This document shows, piece after piece, positions 11,505 to 22,190 of a stretch of DNA of 64,000 bases. Under the pieces are notes generated by a model. The model saw only the letters and a program-made list of their open reading frames with translations. It was not told the DNA's origin and did no database searches. Origin of the DNA: Glandiceps talaboti (taxonomy: Eukaryota > Hemichordata > Enteropneusta > Spengelidae); NCBI RefSeq assembly GCF_964340395.1, contig NC_135567.1, forward strand, positions 19,420,306 to 19,484,305, given 5' to 3'. How positions within the stretch are numbered: the first letter of the stretch is position 1; each line of letters opens with the position of its first letter. Position numbers and translations under genes: made by a program.

Positions 11505-12240
11505 GCAGGGGGTGTGAAGGGGTGTGAAGGGGAGGGGGTTGGAATACACAAACTTGAATGAATGTACACTGCTACAAATACAATTGATGTTACTAGATCA
11601 GTATTTACTGTGTTACATGAATTGGTACGATGGGACGTAACTAGACACAATGACAGTAATACTAACATGTAACTGTACTAATATCAAATGAAGGGGCTAA
11701 GGGGGCTGAAGGTGTGAAGGGGTGGGGGTGGGAATACACAAACTTGAATGAATGTATACTGCTACAAATACAATTGATGTAACTAGATCAGTATTTACTA
11801 TGTTACATGAATTGGTATATGAGATGTAACTGTACGCAATGAAAGTAATACTAACATATAACTGTACCAATATCAAATGAAGGGGTAAGAGGTAGGAGGT
11901 GTGAAGGTGTGTGTGTGTGTGTGGGGGGGGGGGGGGGCGCCTGGGGCACACACTTAATTGAGTGGATGTACACTGCTACCAAATACTTTATTGATGTTAC
12001 TAGATCGGTATTTACAAATGTATATAACTGTACCAACATCAAATGAAGGGGTTATGGGGTTAGTAGGTGTGAAGGGGTGGGGGTGGGAATACACACTCTT
12101 ACATGTAAATGAGTGAATGTACACATCTACTACTACCATTAATGTAACTAGACCAGTATTTAGAAATATTACATGAATCATGGAAGTATATGGGTTATAC
12201 TTCCATGCATGAGTTGATGGTATGAGATGTAACTAGATGT
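11505..12240. repeat. Degenerate ~180-200-bp tandem repeat, four copies
   Basis: Units share 'ttgaatgaatgtacactgct', 'actagatcagtatttac' and a G-rich 'gaaggggtgggggtggg' block. A run of G follows at about 11922-11937. The start of each unit is homologous to the neighbouring 26-bp array, so both probably arose from one ancestral sequence. Confidence 0.7.
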
Positions 12241-12245
12241 AACTT

Positions 12246-12475
12246 CAGGGGTGAACAAATCATTTTGTGAACTGGTGGTCCCCGGACCAGTGCCTTAAAA
12301 AATCCAATGGTCCTGCTGAAAGAATTAGTGGTCCCAGGTCCTGCTAATGTGAAACATTAAATCTTACCTATGAATCTGTATATTCAGACGACTTTTTAAC
12401 ATAGTTATTAACAGTAAGGTACTAGTCCGACGGACCAGACAAGGTAAAATTTGTGTGGTCCGCCCCCCAAAAAAT
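12246..12475. mobile_element. hAT-like MITE, 3'-truncated copy
   Basis: The left end CAGGGGTGAACAAATC and about 225 bases match the copy at 711-980 in the same orientation. The right end (about 40 bases, including the right inverted repeat) is missing after the 'ggtccgcccccca' stretch. Confidence 0.6.
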
Positions 12476-12879
12476 GCTGCCTGTCAAAAATAACAACAGA
12501 TATGTGACTCACAATAAGTGTCAAACTTTTGTCCTGTCAAATCTAATACAAATAACCACAATTCAATGCACTTGTCATGCACAGTCTTGTCATTATCAAC
12601 CGTATGGTGGTAACGTTGAGCTTGTGCATCATTCTCGTTTTGAAATTAATATCATCTATATTTTAAATGCTATCGTAGCACAATTCAGTGAAATTTCTGT
12701 CTTTCTTGATTTTGTGTATCAACAAAATTCTTGTCCAATCCGCCATATGATTTGACCCCTTAGCATGTCATATACCAGCTGTCTTGTGATGTACACTTGA
12801 TAAATACATTTACTGCCTTTTAGGCCCTCTGATTACACCTGGCCTAAGAAGGTCATCACTATCTGTATAACTAAAAATT

Positions 12880-13003
12880 GTGAAATTGTACCATTTTGGT
12901 TAATACAAGTATTCTTCCTTACACTTTATTGTATTGTACTGATATCTGGTATCATAGATAAAGTTGCAATAAAGTTATTATTATTATTATTATTATTATT
13001 ACC
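12880..13003 (+). mobile_element. Probable retroelement 3' end with (TTA)n tail
   Basis: 'gttgcaataaagttatta' runs into eight or so TTA triplets at 12977-13003. This is the structure of a 5'-truncated non-LTR element or tailed SINE. No open frame is present, and the class is inferred from the tail alone. Confidence 0.35.
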
Positions 13004-13359
13004 ACTAGACCCTCTAAGCTGTTCATTTTTGTATTAAATTCGACAGATTACATTCGATGTCTATTCCATGTCGTATTTAAATATCTGTGTGTAGACTTCA
13101 ATAAAATCAGAGAAGTTCAATGATTATCCAGGGCCTAAGCTAAAGTACACAATAGTTAGACCAAATTAGGGTTGGTAAGACCTGGTATATACTGAACAAA
13201 GATGACAACCCTTGAACAAAGGTCAAAGGTCACACTATAAAGATAAAAATACCAAGCAACGGTGACAAGGTGAACAAAGTATTGACACCCCTAAATCATC
13301 CTAAGAATGGTATATTCCTATTATGGGTCAGGCTAAGTTTAACAATACGGGGGTCAAAG

Positions 13360-13690
13360 GATCAGATTGTTGGGTGATGTTGTTGGAGACACTGGTATTT
13401 GAGAGAGGTGGTTAACTTGGTTGCTATGGTAGGTGGTAGTGTAACGTAGATATGCAATCTAGCCGTGCTCAGATACAAAGGGTAGTGGTGTTGGAACAAT
13501 GACAAGGTGACAGTGTCATTCCCAGACCACAGGTACTTGTGTCTGTCATTTTCTAAAATGAACATAAAGATAGTGGTGTCAGAATACTGGACAAGGTGAC
13601 AGTCATTCACAGACCACAGGTGCTTGTGGACTGTGACATTCCGAATGTAATAGCATTAGAACAAAAACTGGACATGGTGACATTGATCAA
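13360..13690. repeat. Degenerate ~110-bp tandem repeat
   Basis: Three drifting copies share 'acaaggtgacagt', 'cagaccacaggt' and 'cttgtg'. No gene. Confidence 0.55.
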
Positions 13691-13780
13691 ATTTAAGACA
13701 AAAACAGTTTGCAATTTGTTAGCTACAATGTCCACGTCGCTGGCACTGTGACTGCACTAGCTCTTATAGTAGACAAATAG

Positions 13781-13927
13781 CTAGACACTCTCACAGTACT
13801 CGGAACTTCGCATAAATAGCTAAAACTTGGGTTGTTTTGTATACGAGTACAATTATGCAGTAGATATGTACAAACGAACCCAAGTTTTAGCTATTTATGC
13901 GAAGTTCCGGGACTGTGAGAGAGTCTA
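13781..13927. mobile_element. hAT-like MITE with perfect 8-bp TSD
   Basis: A 147-base element with arms of about 58 bases: TAGACACTCTCACAGTA at the left pairs with CTGTGAGAGAGTCTA at the right, and both arms contain 'cttcgcataaatagctaaa'. It is flanked by the exact 8-base duplication acaaatag at 13773-13780 and 13928-13935. Eight-base duplications are the hallmark of hAT transposition. Non-autonomous. Confidence 0.75.
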
Positions 13928-14183
13928 ACAAATAGCCCACAAGTGTGGTGTCACTCTATCTCTATGTTACACTGACACATACAAATGTCACTGAGAGATG
14001 AACTCTGTGTGATTGCATACAGTTTGTAAATTGTGATATCAGTGAAACTAATCCTATTGTGTGTTTGTATATTGTGGAGATAAAACATTGTGTAGTCTTA
14101 CTAGACCAAAGCTTTGTCATGATTTGCAATACATCATGTAAATCATCTACCAACCAACATAAACACAAATGCATCACAAACTT

Positions 14184-14255
<72 letters not shown>

Positions 14256-14303
14256 ACACATACACACACACACACACACATACACACACACACATACATT
14301 TGG
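14184..14303. repeat. (CA)n microsatellite
   Basis: About 120 bases of CA dinucleotides with a few TACA interruptions at the right end. Confidence 0.97.
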
Positions 14304-14562
14304 AAAATTCTCTAATTCATGATTATCTTAATATTCAATACTGTAGTTTAGTGTTATATATATATATTTGTAATTATTTATTGTTTTTATTCTTTCTGTA
14401 TGTTGTTTTTGACTTTAGATAATGTACTTTTGTTTTATATTATTTCATGTCGAATAAAATATACTGTAATATACTAATAAAAATACATACATACCGTGAC
14501 AGATACATAAACAAACACACACATGCACACATGCACGCAGGCACGCATGCACACATGCACAC

Positions 14563-14992
14563 ATACATACATACATACATACATACATACATACATACTT
14601 ACATATACATACATACATACATACATATATACACACACACATACATACATACATACATACATACATACATACATACATACATACATACATACATACATAC
14701 ATACATACATACATACATACATACATACATACATACATACATACATACATACATACCGTGACACATACATACACACAAACATATATACATACATACATAC
14801 ATACATACATACATACATACACACACACACATACATACATACACACACATACATACATACATGTACATACATACATACATACATACATACATACATACAC
14901 ACACACATACATACATACATACATACATACATACATACATACATACATACACACACATACATACATACATGTACATACATACATACATACAT

Positions 14993-15025
<33 letters not shown>

Positions 15026-15193
15026 GACATACATACATACATACATACATACATACATACATACATACATACATACATACATACATACATACATACATAC
15101 ATACATACATACATAATACATACATACATACATACATACATACATACATACATACATACATACATACATACATACATACATACATACATACAC
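14563..15193. repeat. Long (CATA)n tetranucleotide array
   Basis: About 630 bases of CATA repeats with short CA islands and two 'ccgtgaca' interruptions (about 14496 and 14756). It lies in intron 2 of the coiled-coil gene. All long open frames here (Met-Tyr-Val-Cys or His-Thr-Tyr-Ile) are artefacts of the 4-base period. Confidence 0.97.
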
Positions 15194-15340
15194 AATTAAT
15201 CACACATAGATATACCATACACATATCCCTCCTCCCATGCACACCATAACACATTCACATATCCCCCTAGCTCCCCATACCCCCCCCCCCCACACCCCAT
15301 CGCACACAAAGCTAATTAACAAATACAAAGTTGAACTCAC

Positions 15341-15412
15341 CAAATCTGGTACTAATATAGCTGACTTGTTGTCATTCACGTACTGTTCATTCATTTCAAA
15401 CGCATCAATAGT
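15341..15412 (-). CDS. Coiled-coil gene, exon 2
   Basis: A 72-base exon (24 codons, phase 0 both sides) with acceptor gttttcag and donor TTG|gtgagt, encoding TIDAFEMNEQYVNDNKSAIL then VPDL. It fits between exon 1 and exon 3 with no frame change. It sits less than 150 bases from the long CATA array. Confidence 0.82.
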
Positions 15413-15729
15413 CTGAAAACGATAATAAAAACAAACATACAATTAATTAACTCCTGATATTTAAACTGTAGAAAAACAACTTATTTCCCAAATCAAATTT
15501 CATTGACAAGATTATACATTTAAAATATTGCTAACATATACTCTATTAATAATACTTCACTAAAATTACAAGAGATTTTACGATAGGCAACAGAATGTTC
15601 CACCTCGAAGAATTTCTTCCGGAGGGGCCAATGCTGCCAACCCCATACTCCATTTTTGGTTCATTTGACCAAATACTCCATTTAGACCATTCAAGTTTTA
15701 AAGACCCCATTGTAGACCAAAATACACTG

Positions 15730-15753
15730 AATTGGGGGGGGGGGGGGGGGGGA
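15730..15753. repeat. Poly(G) run
   Basis: About twenty G in a row on the plus strand within intron 1. Similar plus-strand G runs lie near 4757, 4840, 11926, 25684, 26513, 26759 and 61568. Confidence 0.9.
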
Positions 15754-15880
15754 AGTATACTGGCCACGTCTGGTAGGGGTGTGTGGCCAATGCTCAGAAC
15801 TAACGTATACCCAATAGGTGGGAGTTGAAGAAGTACAGTTGCAATTAGGAACACAGTAGTTTATTCAAAATTAACATCTT

Positions 15881-16277
15881 ATGTCACACAAGCTCAATTA
15901 GCAAACTTTGTTCATTTAGGGGGGTCAGGGGTCAAGTGTCAATGTGATTACTGAACTTCATTTTCACACTTCTATCCAAATTTCAAAAACTTTCACTCAT
16001 TCAATGATAACAAGTTCTGTATTTACTACTGAGATGTTGATAAGTTCATAAAATTTACTTCTAATGTGAGATATAGTGCTGGGTTTACGGTAGTATTTTA
16101 ATGTGTTTACCATCATGTTTTTACATTGCATCGATCGTAGTGGTGTGACCGCTACAATTTTTATCATGGTTTACACCATATATAAACGTATCAATGTCGC
16201 ACTTGTGAACATTCGTTTAGGGGAGGGGCAGAGGGTTGTATCCTAAATGAACAAAGTTTATTGAGCTTGTGTGACAT
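15881..16277. mobile_element. 397-bp TIR element (MITE) in intron 1
   Basis: Left end ATGTCACACAAGCTCAAT is matched by the right end ATTGAGCTTGTGTGACAT, and the pairing continues through 'aaactttgttcatttagg', giving arms of about 40 bases. A related right end lies at 54060-54163. No clear target duplication and no coding frame. Confidence 0.65.
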
Positions 16278-16354
16278 TGTACGATTGTCCCTTACGTACT
16301 ACTCAAGGTCACATGAACATCATGAAGGTCAGCTATTGTAACATTTCTCCTCAC

Positions 16355-16519
16355 CTTTGCAACTCTGTTTCTAATTTTATCCAATTCTTCTTTTGTTTCA
16401 TCAGCAACTCGTTTCGCCTTTGCACGTGTCGTTTTATCGATGATAGCCTGTGCAGGTGCATCACCACGATCCAAGATTGACATGGACGCGATTTGTGGGC
16501 CTTCCATACCGCCACTCAT
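16355..16519 (-). CDS. Unrecognised coiled-coil protein gene, exon 1 (start codon)
   Basis: This is the first coding exon of a minus-strand gene whose coding exons are 16355-16519, 15341-15412, 9690-9818, 8690-8883, 7968-8053, 7562-7662 and 6912-7079, with a weaker one at 6049-6141. All joins keep frame and give 305 residues before exon 8. The exon holds 55 codons from MSGGMEGPQIASMSILDRGD to NRVAK and ends at donor AAG|gtgagg. Exons 1-4 look like a small helical head with an acidic linker, and exons 5-7 form a continuous charged coiled coil. I do not recognise the family. An X-box-like promoter site upstream suggests, but does not prove, a ciliary or centrosomal role. The start is the first Met of the open frame; the internal Met5 and Met13 are alternatives. 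Confidence 0.8.
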
Positions 16520-18316
16520 TGTGAATGTATTGTGTCTATATGACTTGTAAATGAAAATGGAGCGTAGTTCGTCTAACGCTCGTATAAGAACATGGACCGT
16601 TCTCTAACATCAGAACAAGAATATGGAGTGTATTCCGTCTACGACTCGTAAAAATATATGGATTGTATGCCGTCTAATGTCGAAACAAGGATGTAAATGT
16701 TTCCAGTTCAACACCGGCGTAAAAGTATAGAACGTTCCCTGTTTCACGCCCGTACAATATAACAAAGTTTAAGCCCGAAATTCATGAGTTGTAAGACGTA
16801 TGAGTTGTAATGATGGATTATTCAGTCTGACGAATCAATGTACGTTCTTCAACGTCCAAAACATTGATGTAACAATATAAACGCCACTACAAATTTGCCG
16901 CCATTCACTGACTTGTGATACAAAAACGATCCAACTATCACACTGGGTGTCTGCTACTGTAATAGAATCCAGGAAACACAGTCAACTGTAAAGAAAGAAG
17001 AGAGTAACATAAGTTATCTTGTCAATTGTAACACAGACAAGGAAGAACTCCTTGTCTGTGATTGGAAAATATACAAACATGTAACAGTGTATGAATTAAC
17101 TTTAAATAAAATAAATAAAGTGTTTGCTTCAAAGAAATTTTTGACTCTATAGGTAAATGAAATATTATGTGTAATAAAATGAATATGCCATGGGGAAATA
17201 TTTTTCATGCTAGGTAAATTTAATATATTATTATTCACGAAAGAACCTGTTAGTTATTGTATGACCTGTTATGAAAAAAGAATTATTACAAAACTAAATA
17301 CGTTTTGTAAATGCGATAAAAGACATCGTTATTTCGTGTGAACAGATGTCGTGCATTCATTACGTGACAAGTACAAATAATACAAATCTAGCATTCCATC
17401 AAAGTGTACTGTCGTTGACATTCATGAATCTAGTTTAATCTAAAAACGTCCACTTTTGTTGACATTTCCACGGTACTACAAATTACGACTTCGACAAAAT
17501 TCCATCGTAAGCGTACATAATTTTATTTCTGCTAGCAGACGGTGTAACACATTGCTTGCGAACGGAGGAAGTCGGTATTCGATCCGACGATTCTATGCCT
17601 GACACTGGAACTTGGAAGGGACAGTGTCAGAATCGAGTCCAGAATTACTCTGTTTGCAAGCAGGGTTACCATTATTCAACTTCGCGTACTTCCTATATAT
17701 TTCGATCGTGAAATGTAGATCAACTCAACAACGCGGGTACGTGCTGGAAGAAACGGGACAAAGGGAGAGTTCCTGAGGGACGTTTCTTCGACATTCTTGT
17801 CAAATTGTCTGTGTCAAAACAGTGAACAGTTAGCTATGTAATGTTATCTATTTTTATAAAGGTGAGCTTTCTTGTCGGACATAGCTAGTAACATTTTCTT
17901 GTAAGGCTTTTAAGTGGACATTTGTAATTTGATAGTTTGTAAAACAGAACGTTTTCGCGTTTCGTCAAGGAGCTAAACAAATGGCCAAGAACAATTTGTA
18001 AAATAATCGCCCTACCCCATAATGTCATTACACCAGTCATTACGTACACAGTAAACTTGGCCAAGGACTTATCGATGCATAAATTAACACGTAGCAGTGT
18101 CAGACGCCAAAACCTAATACGCTATACTTGTTTACGTTATCGGGTACTCAAAAATTTAAAGTTCGACCAGAAATACGACGTAACCTTGTGAAGTGTTAGT
18201 GTACCTAAAAAATCGAAGTATTATTGATGGCTAGTTTATGAGGGGACGGCATTCACTCATTAAAATACTATAAACTGTCGCCGTTATTTCTTAATTACAC
18301 ACGTAATTTCAACGAT
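16520..18316 (-). other. Probable 5' UTR intron of the coiled-coil gene
   Basis: Mostly unique sequence without tandem repeats, richer in CpG than its surroundings. Contains four loosely repeated phrases (about 16555-16760, 'cgtctaa' and 'acaagaatatgga' type, about 60 bases apart). No coding exon is seen. Assigned as intron only because a candidate UTR exon with a good donor lies to its right. Confidence 0.4.
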
Positions 18317-18322
18317 ACTTAC

Positions 18323-18450
18323 CTAATTGAGAATCCTTTCTTTCTTCTCTTAGAAACCAAAATTATAGAGTAAAAACCGGAGTGTGGGCTGTAAAAATCT
18401 ATCGATAAAACACGACACTTCGGCTCCTGTCAATGTCCCCTAATCCGCCA
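18323..18450 (-). other. Candidate 5' UTR exon of the coiled-coil gene
   Basis: On the minus strand the sequence CTCAATTAG is followed by a consensus donor gtaagtat (donor bases at 18317-18322). The right end is placed at the YY1-like site by inference only. No in-frame coding content is claimed. Confidence 0.4.
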
Positions 18451-18510
18451 TGTTTTCATGAGCTCAGCGTTGTGTGGTCACGTGATCACGTTGCCTGGCA
18501 GCTCACCAAC
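18440..18510 (-). promoter_or_regulatory. Probable promoter: YY1-like, E-box and X-box-like sites
   Basis: Within 60 bases lie CCGCCATGTT (18445-18454; the YY1 motif, reading AACATGGCGG on the minus strand), GTCACGTGAT with E-box CACGTG (18479-18484), and GTTGCCTGGCAGC (18490-18502), which resembles the RFX X-box palindrome (GTTGCC then GGCAAC) with one changed base in the second half-site. This region is CpG-richer than its neighbours, and a consensus splice donor lies about 120 bases downstream on the minus strand. The arrangement fits a TATA-less metazoan promoter. Confidence 0.5.
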
Positions 18511-18519
18511 CCCTGACGG

Positions 18520-20200
18520 GCAACAACGGAGATATTTCCCCGCATTTTCGAGATTTTTTCACAAGCAACACGACTTGATTTTTTACAATTTTTTTTCTCC
18601 TGTTAGGATGGCATTCGCTTAGATTATGCAAAGTTGTTTCCCACTTTTTTTGCAATTATTCCAGAGACGTAGAATTTTTTATTTATTTCAATATTTCTTT
18701 TGGTATTATTTCTCATTTTTAGACATTTAATAGCGAGATAAGAATAATTGGCGTCGTGTATCAGTCAAACATGTGAACATATCTGATTATTTTCTTTCCA
18801 ACAAATTTCAGCGAATGTAAATAAATTATGTGTATACATGTATCTCAACATGACCTATGTAAACACATAGGGCAAAGTGTTACATTAGTGACGTCACTAC
18901 AAACCGTGGATCCCTGATCTGTACGGGTTCGTGATAAGGAGTCTAATCCAATACCAAGCTCCCCAGGTTTCTTGAAATTAGGTGATTGTTACAGGTTGGT
19001 CCACCAAACTGCAATGTGCAATGTAGCCCTACGTATACAGTACATGCATTATTGAATATATATGCAGTCTATGCCAGACTATGGGCGATATTAATCACGG
19101 TTATACCGGGGTGGGGGTTATACACGTCACGCCATCGTCTACAATCCTGAGTCAATAATGAAATTTATTCCAGTTGGACATTTTCAACGAATTACTACTA
19201 GTGCCCCCCCTCCCCCTCAACAAACAAAAACTGTACCGCCATCAAACCACTGCGCACCCCACCCCACCCCAAAAATCTCATCTAAGATTTTTATTCCTAC
19301 GAAGCTAAGAATTATGTATTATTTCAACTTAAATAATGCTTGAACTAAAAGACAATCATAGCCTGCAGTATTGGAATAAACATTCAAATCTTATTGGACA
19401 ACTAAAAAAAGTTCTCCCAAATTAGAAAAATTGTTTAAATTGTTGCAAAATATTGCATTAAAAAAAATTCTATTCTAATCTGTTGTCTTGTTTATATACT
19501 ATTCCATGCATGCAAGTATGTTTAATATTTGTCAGTGGTTGATGGGTGAAGTAAAATAATTCCACTGTTTGTTTTTCTTAAAATGTATGTAATAACTCAC
19601 CAAAGACAGAGTGGTGTTGTGAATGACATATGCAATGAACAAAAGTTTGTGAAGAAATTTCCAAACAGGGACTCTAAACGTGTACAACCAGGGACGTAAT
19701 GATATGTCTACGTCCCTGATACAACATTGGCTGAAGAAATATGAAGTAGCCGCTTGGTTCATTCAACTTTTTTCTAATCATCTTACGATTGTCCTCTTAA
19801 AGAAAAGTACAGGAAATAGAAGAGAGTGGAGTACAATAGGGAAGTAAAAGTACAATGGAACCTACTGAACCATACATAATTTGCAGATAGAAGGAATCCA
19901 GATAGGATAAAGTCTCGAATCCACTAGCGCCCTCACTGGCAACTTTATATTTTCTTTCGTACATAATTTTTTGGCAACCTCTGAATCGACTTTCAAGAAA
20001 ACTGGGACTAATTTCTCTCCAAACGAAGAACTCAGAAAATCGACCGTCATTAAAGTTGTACCCAGAGATCATTCTTTGTGTTACTATCTCAAGAAGCTCT
20101 CTACACCCAGAGAGACACAGTTGCAGAGCTGCTTGAGATCCTAAAGCAAGAGTACTAGTTTCTTGAGATAGTAGCACCATAAGACATCAGGTTTGTAAAT
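18520..20200. other. Intergenic, no recognised gene
   Basis: Largely unique AT-rich sequence. A minus-strand frame at 19797-20180 (127 codons) contains phrases from a dispersed repeat also present at 27590-27700 ('tttcttgagatagta') and has no splice or domain support, so it is not called a gene. Confidence 0.45.
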
Positions 20201-20459
20201 GTACTAATAAAAAAATGTGGTTTTCTGAACAATATGCATTGAGTGTCCATACTAAGTTTTCTCTATGGACTCTCTATGGAGTGACATGGTCTATAGTTGC
20301 TCAAAGGAACACAGCACATTAGACCATTGACTGCAACCATGCAGTGTATAGGTAGGAAGGAATGTGTAGTAGGTTACCTGAAACGGCAGATCAAAATAAA
20401 TGGAATGTGTCGTAGAAAATAATGCCATGCAACACCCCTCACAATTCATGTACTCATCC

Positions 20460-20630
20460 CAATCTGATCAAAATCCGATGTAGATGTCGGCTAATCGTTC
20501 ATTTCTATTTTACCTTCGTTATTTTGCCTGAATTGACCTTCTTGGTACATGTTTACATTTTTTAGCCTGATCGCATCCTCTAGAGGAATGAACGATTAGC
20601 CGACATCTACATCGGATTTTAATCAGATTG
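20460..20630. mobile_element. Mutator-like MITE with 10-bp TSD
   Basis: A 171-base element starting CAATCTGATCAAAATCC and ending in the reverse complement, with arms of about 42 bases that also include 'gatgtagatgtcggctaatc'. An exact 10-base duplication gtactcatcc flanks it at 20450-20459 and 20631-20640. Nine- to eleven-base duplications are characteristic of Mutator-like elements. Related elements or ends: 41334-41775, 47389-47539 and 23925-23950. Confidence 0.75.
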
Positions 20631-20838
20631 GTACTCATCCCTACATTCCATCATCTATGGTTTGACCCTGCATGCTACTTATTCATAATGGGTTGATTTA
20701 CTTTGGCCAGAGGGTGGCAATGCATGTTTTTTGAATACTACCTTTGCAGTGTCATAAATTTATTACCCCTGCTAAAAACCACAAAAGGGCCCTGTATACT
20801 TCCTGGGGAGCATACAATCCATTGCAGCCTTTATAAGT

Positions 20839-21220
20839 GCATAGGATTAAAGCATTCACATTGCAACCTCTATCCTACCAGGTCCCCAATTATACAGCTG
20901 GGTTGACTAGGGTACACATAGGATTAAAGCATTCACATTGCAACCTCTATCCTACCAGGTCCCCAATTATACAGCTGGGTTGACTTGGGTACACATAGGA
21001 CTAAAGCATTCACATTGCAACCTCTATCCTACCAGGTCCCCAATTATACAGCTGGGTTGACTAGGGTACACATAGGATTAAAGCATTCACATTGCAACCT
21101 CTATCCTACCAGGTCCCCAATTATACAGCTTGGTTGACTAGGGTACACATAGGATTAAAGCATTCACATTGCAACCTCTATCCTACCAGGTCCCCAATTA
21201 TACAGCTGGGTTGACTGAGA
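20839..21220. repeat. 77-bp tandem repeat, five copies
   Basis: Five near-identical 77-base units with 'taggattaaagcattcac' and 'ccaattatacagctgggt'. The last unit runs on into 'ggttcaaatcttgcc' and 'aaggacttta', the same flank found after a lone copy at 21986-22120, so one dispersed element has been amplified locally. Confidence 0.9.
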
Positions 21221-21985
21221 CACAGTTATGGTTCAAATCTTGCCTAAGGACTTTAGCCACTCAGAAACAGACAGCTGCAGCAAGGCTTGCAGAAGAAACT
21301 TACAGATTTGGAGCCAGGCATTCTAATCATTCAATCATCATGAAATCAAATGAAGCTTAGAATAAACCACAACACGAAGTATTTTATTTAATAAATATTT
21401 TATTAAAATATCTGAACAACTTATTGCACAATACAAAGACATTTTATAGACAGACACTGTCATTTTTCATTTTACATGTAATCTGGTAAAAATAAAACTA
21501 TGCAATGACAAACCTTCCAGTCTACTTTTGTTCTAGAATTTTCAAAATCTTCATATGACAGAGAATATTATATATTCACAAATTGTCTATTCTTGAAGTA
21601 TTGAAATTAGACAAGACCATAAGATTGATGTATGTTTCCTCAGTTTCCAAGACAACGAAATCGCTGATAAATATTGGATAAATATCCGGTATTTTGTATG
21701 TCTTACACTCTTTGTTTACATATGTATGTTGACTTGTAGTCTAGTTACTATACATGTAGTCATTCTCTACAATCTCTTTCTCCATGTCTAGTCAAACGGA
21801 CAAATTCTACTGACAATCTAGCTAAACCTGCTGGGGAAAGGATGAACAGTGAATGTCAGTAGTAATCCATCACACAGTGAGGCAGTTTTTAAATTCTGTG
21901 TTAGAAAATCCATTTAACTATATGGTGGAGCTGACCGTAACATGTATAGGCTGTTGGTGTTAAAACAGAATTCTCTAAAGGCGTA
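21221..21985. other. Non-coding, 3' flank of TYW5
   Basis: No gene is seen. AATAAA-type signals on the minus strand (TTTATT on the plus strand at 21383-21388 and 21399-21404) lie about 800 bases past the TYW5 stop and could end its transcript; this is speculative. Confidence 0.35.
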
Positions 21986-22120
21986 TAGGATTAAAGCATT
22001 CACATTGCAACCTCTATCCTACCAGGTCCCCAATTACACAGCTGGGTTGACTGAGGCACAATCATGGTTCAAATCTTGCCCAAGGACTTTAGAAACAAAC
22101 GGCAGCAACGGGGCTCGAAA
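21986..22120 (+). repeat. Single copy of the 77-bp dispersed repeat with 3' module
   Basis: Matches one unit of the array at 20839-21220 plus the downstream module 'ggttcaaatcttgcccaagg'. The GGTTCAAATC part resembles a tRNA B box, and the tail resembles a 'cttgcccaaggac' phrase I associate with repeats of marine animals. It may be a SINE-like unit, but no A box or poly(A) tail was identified. It lies just beyond the TYW5 stop, probably in its 3' UTR. Confidence 0.5.
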
Positions 22121-22190
22121 CTGTGAATAGGACTAGACTAGTTGAGTTGTGAGTCAACAAAGTTATTAGTTTAAAGTTTTCAGCAGCAAA

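Noticed and set aside
14445-15254. Cys/Val/Tyr-rich frame of 269 codons and similar His/Thr frames
   Set aside because: Translation of a CATA tetranucleotide array; open in many frames on both strands without any gene signal.
19797-20180. 127-codon minus-strand frame
   Set aside because: Contains the dispersed 'tttcttgagatagta' repeat also found at 27590-27700; no recognisable domain.
21228-21240. Possible tRNA gene from the GGTTCAAATC B-box-like phrase
   Set aside because: No acceptor stem, anticodon arm or A box could be built around it. It belongs to a dispersed repeat.
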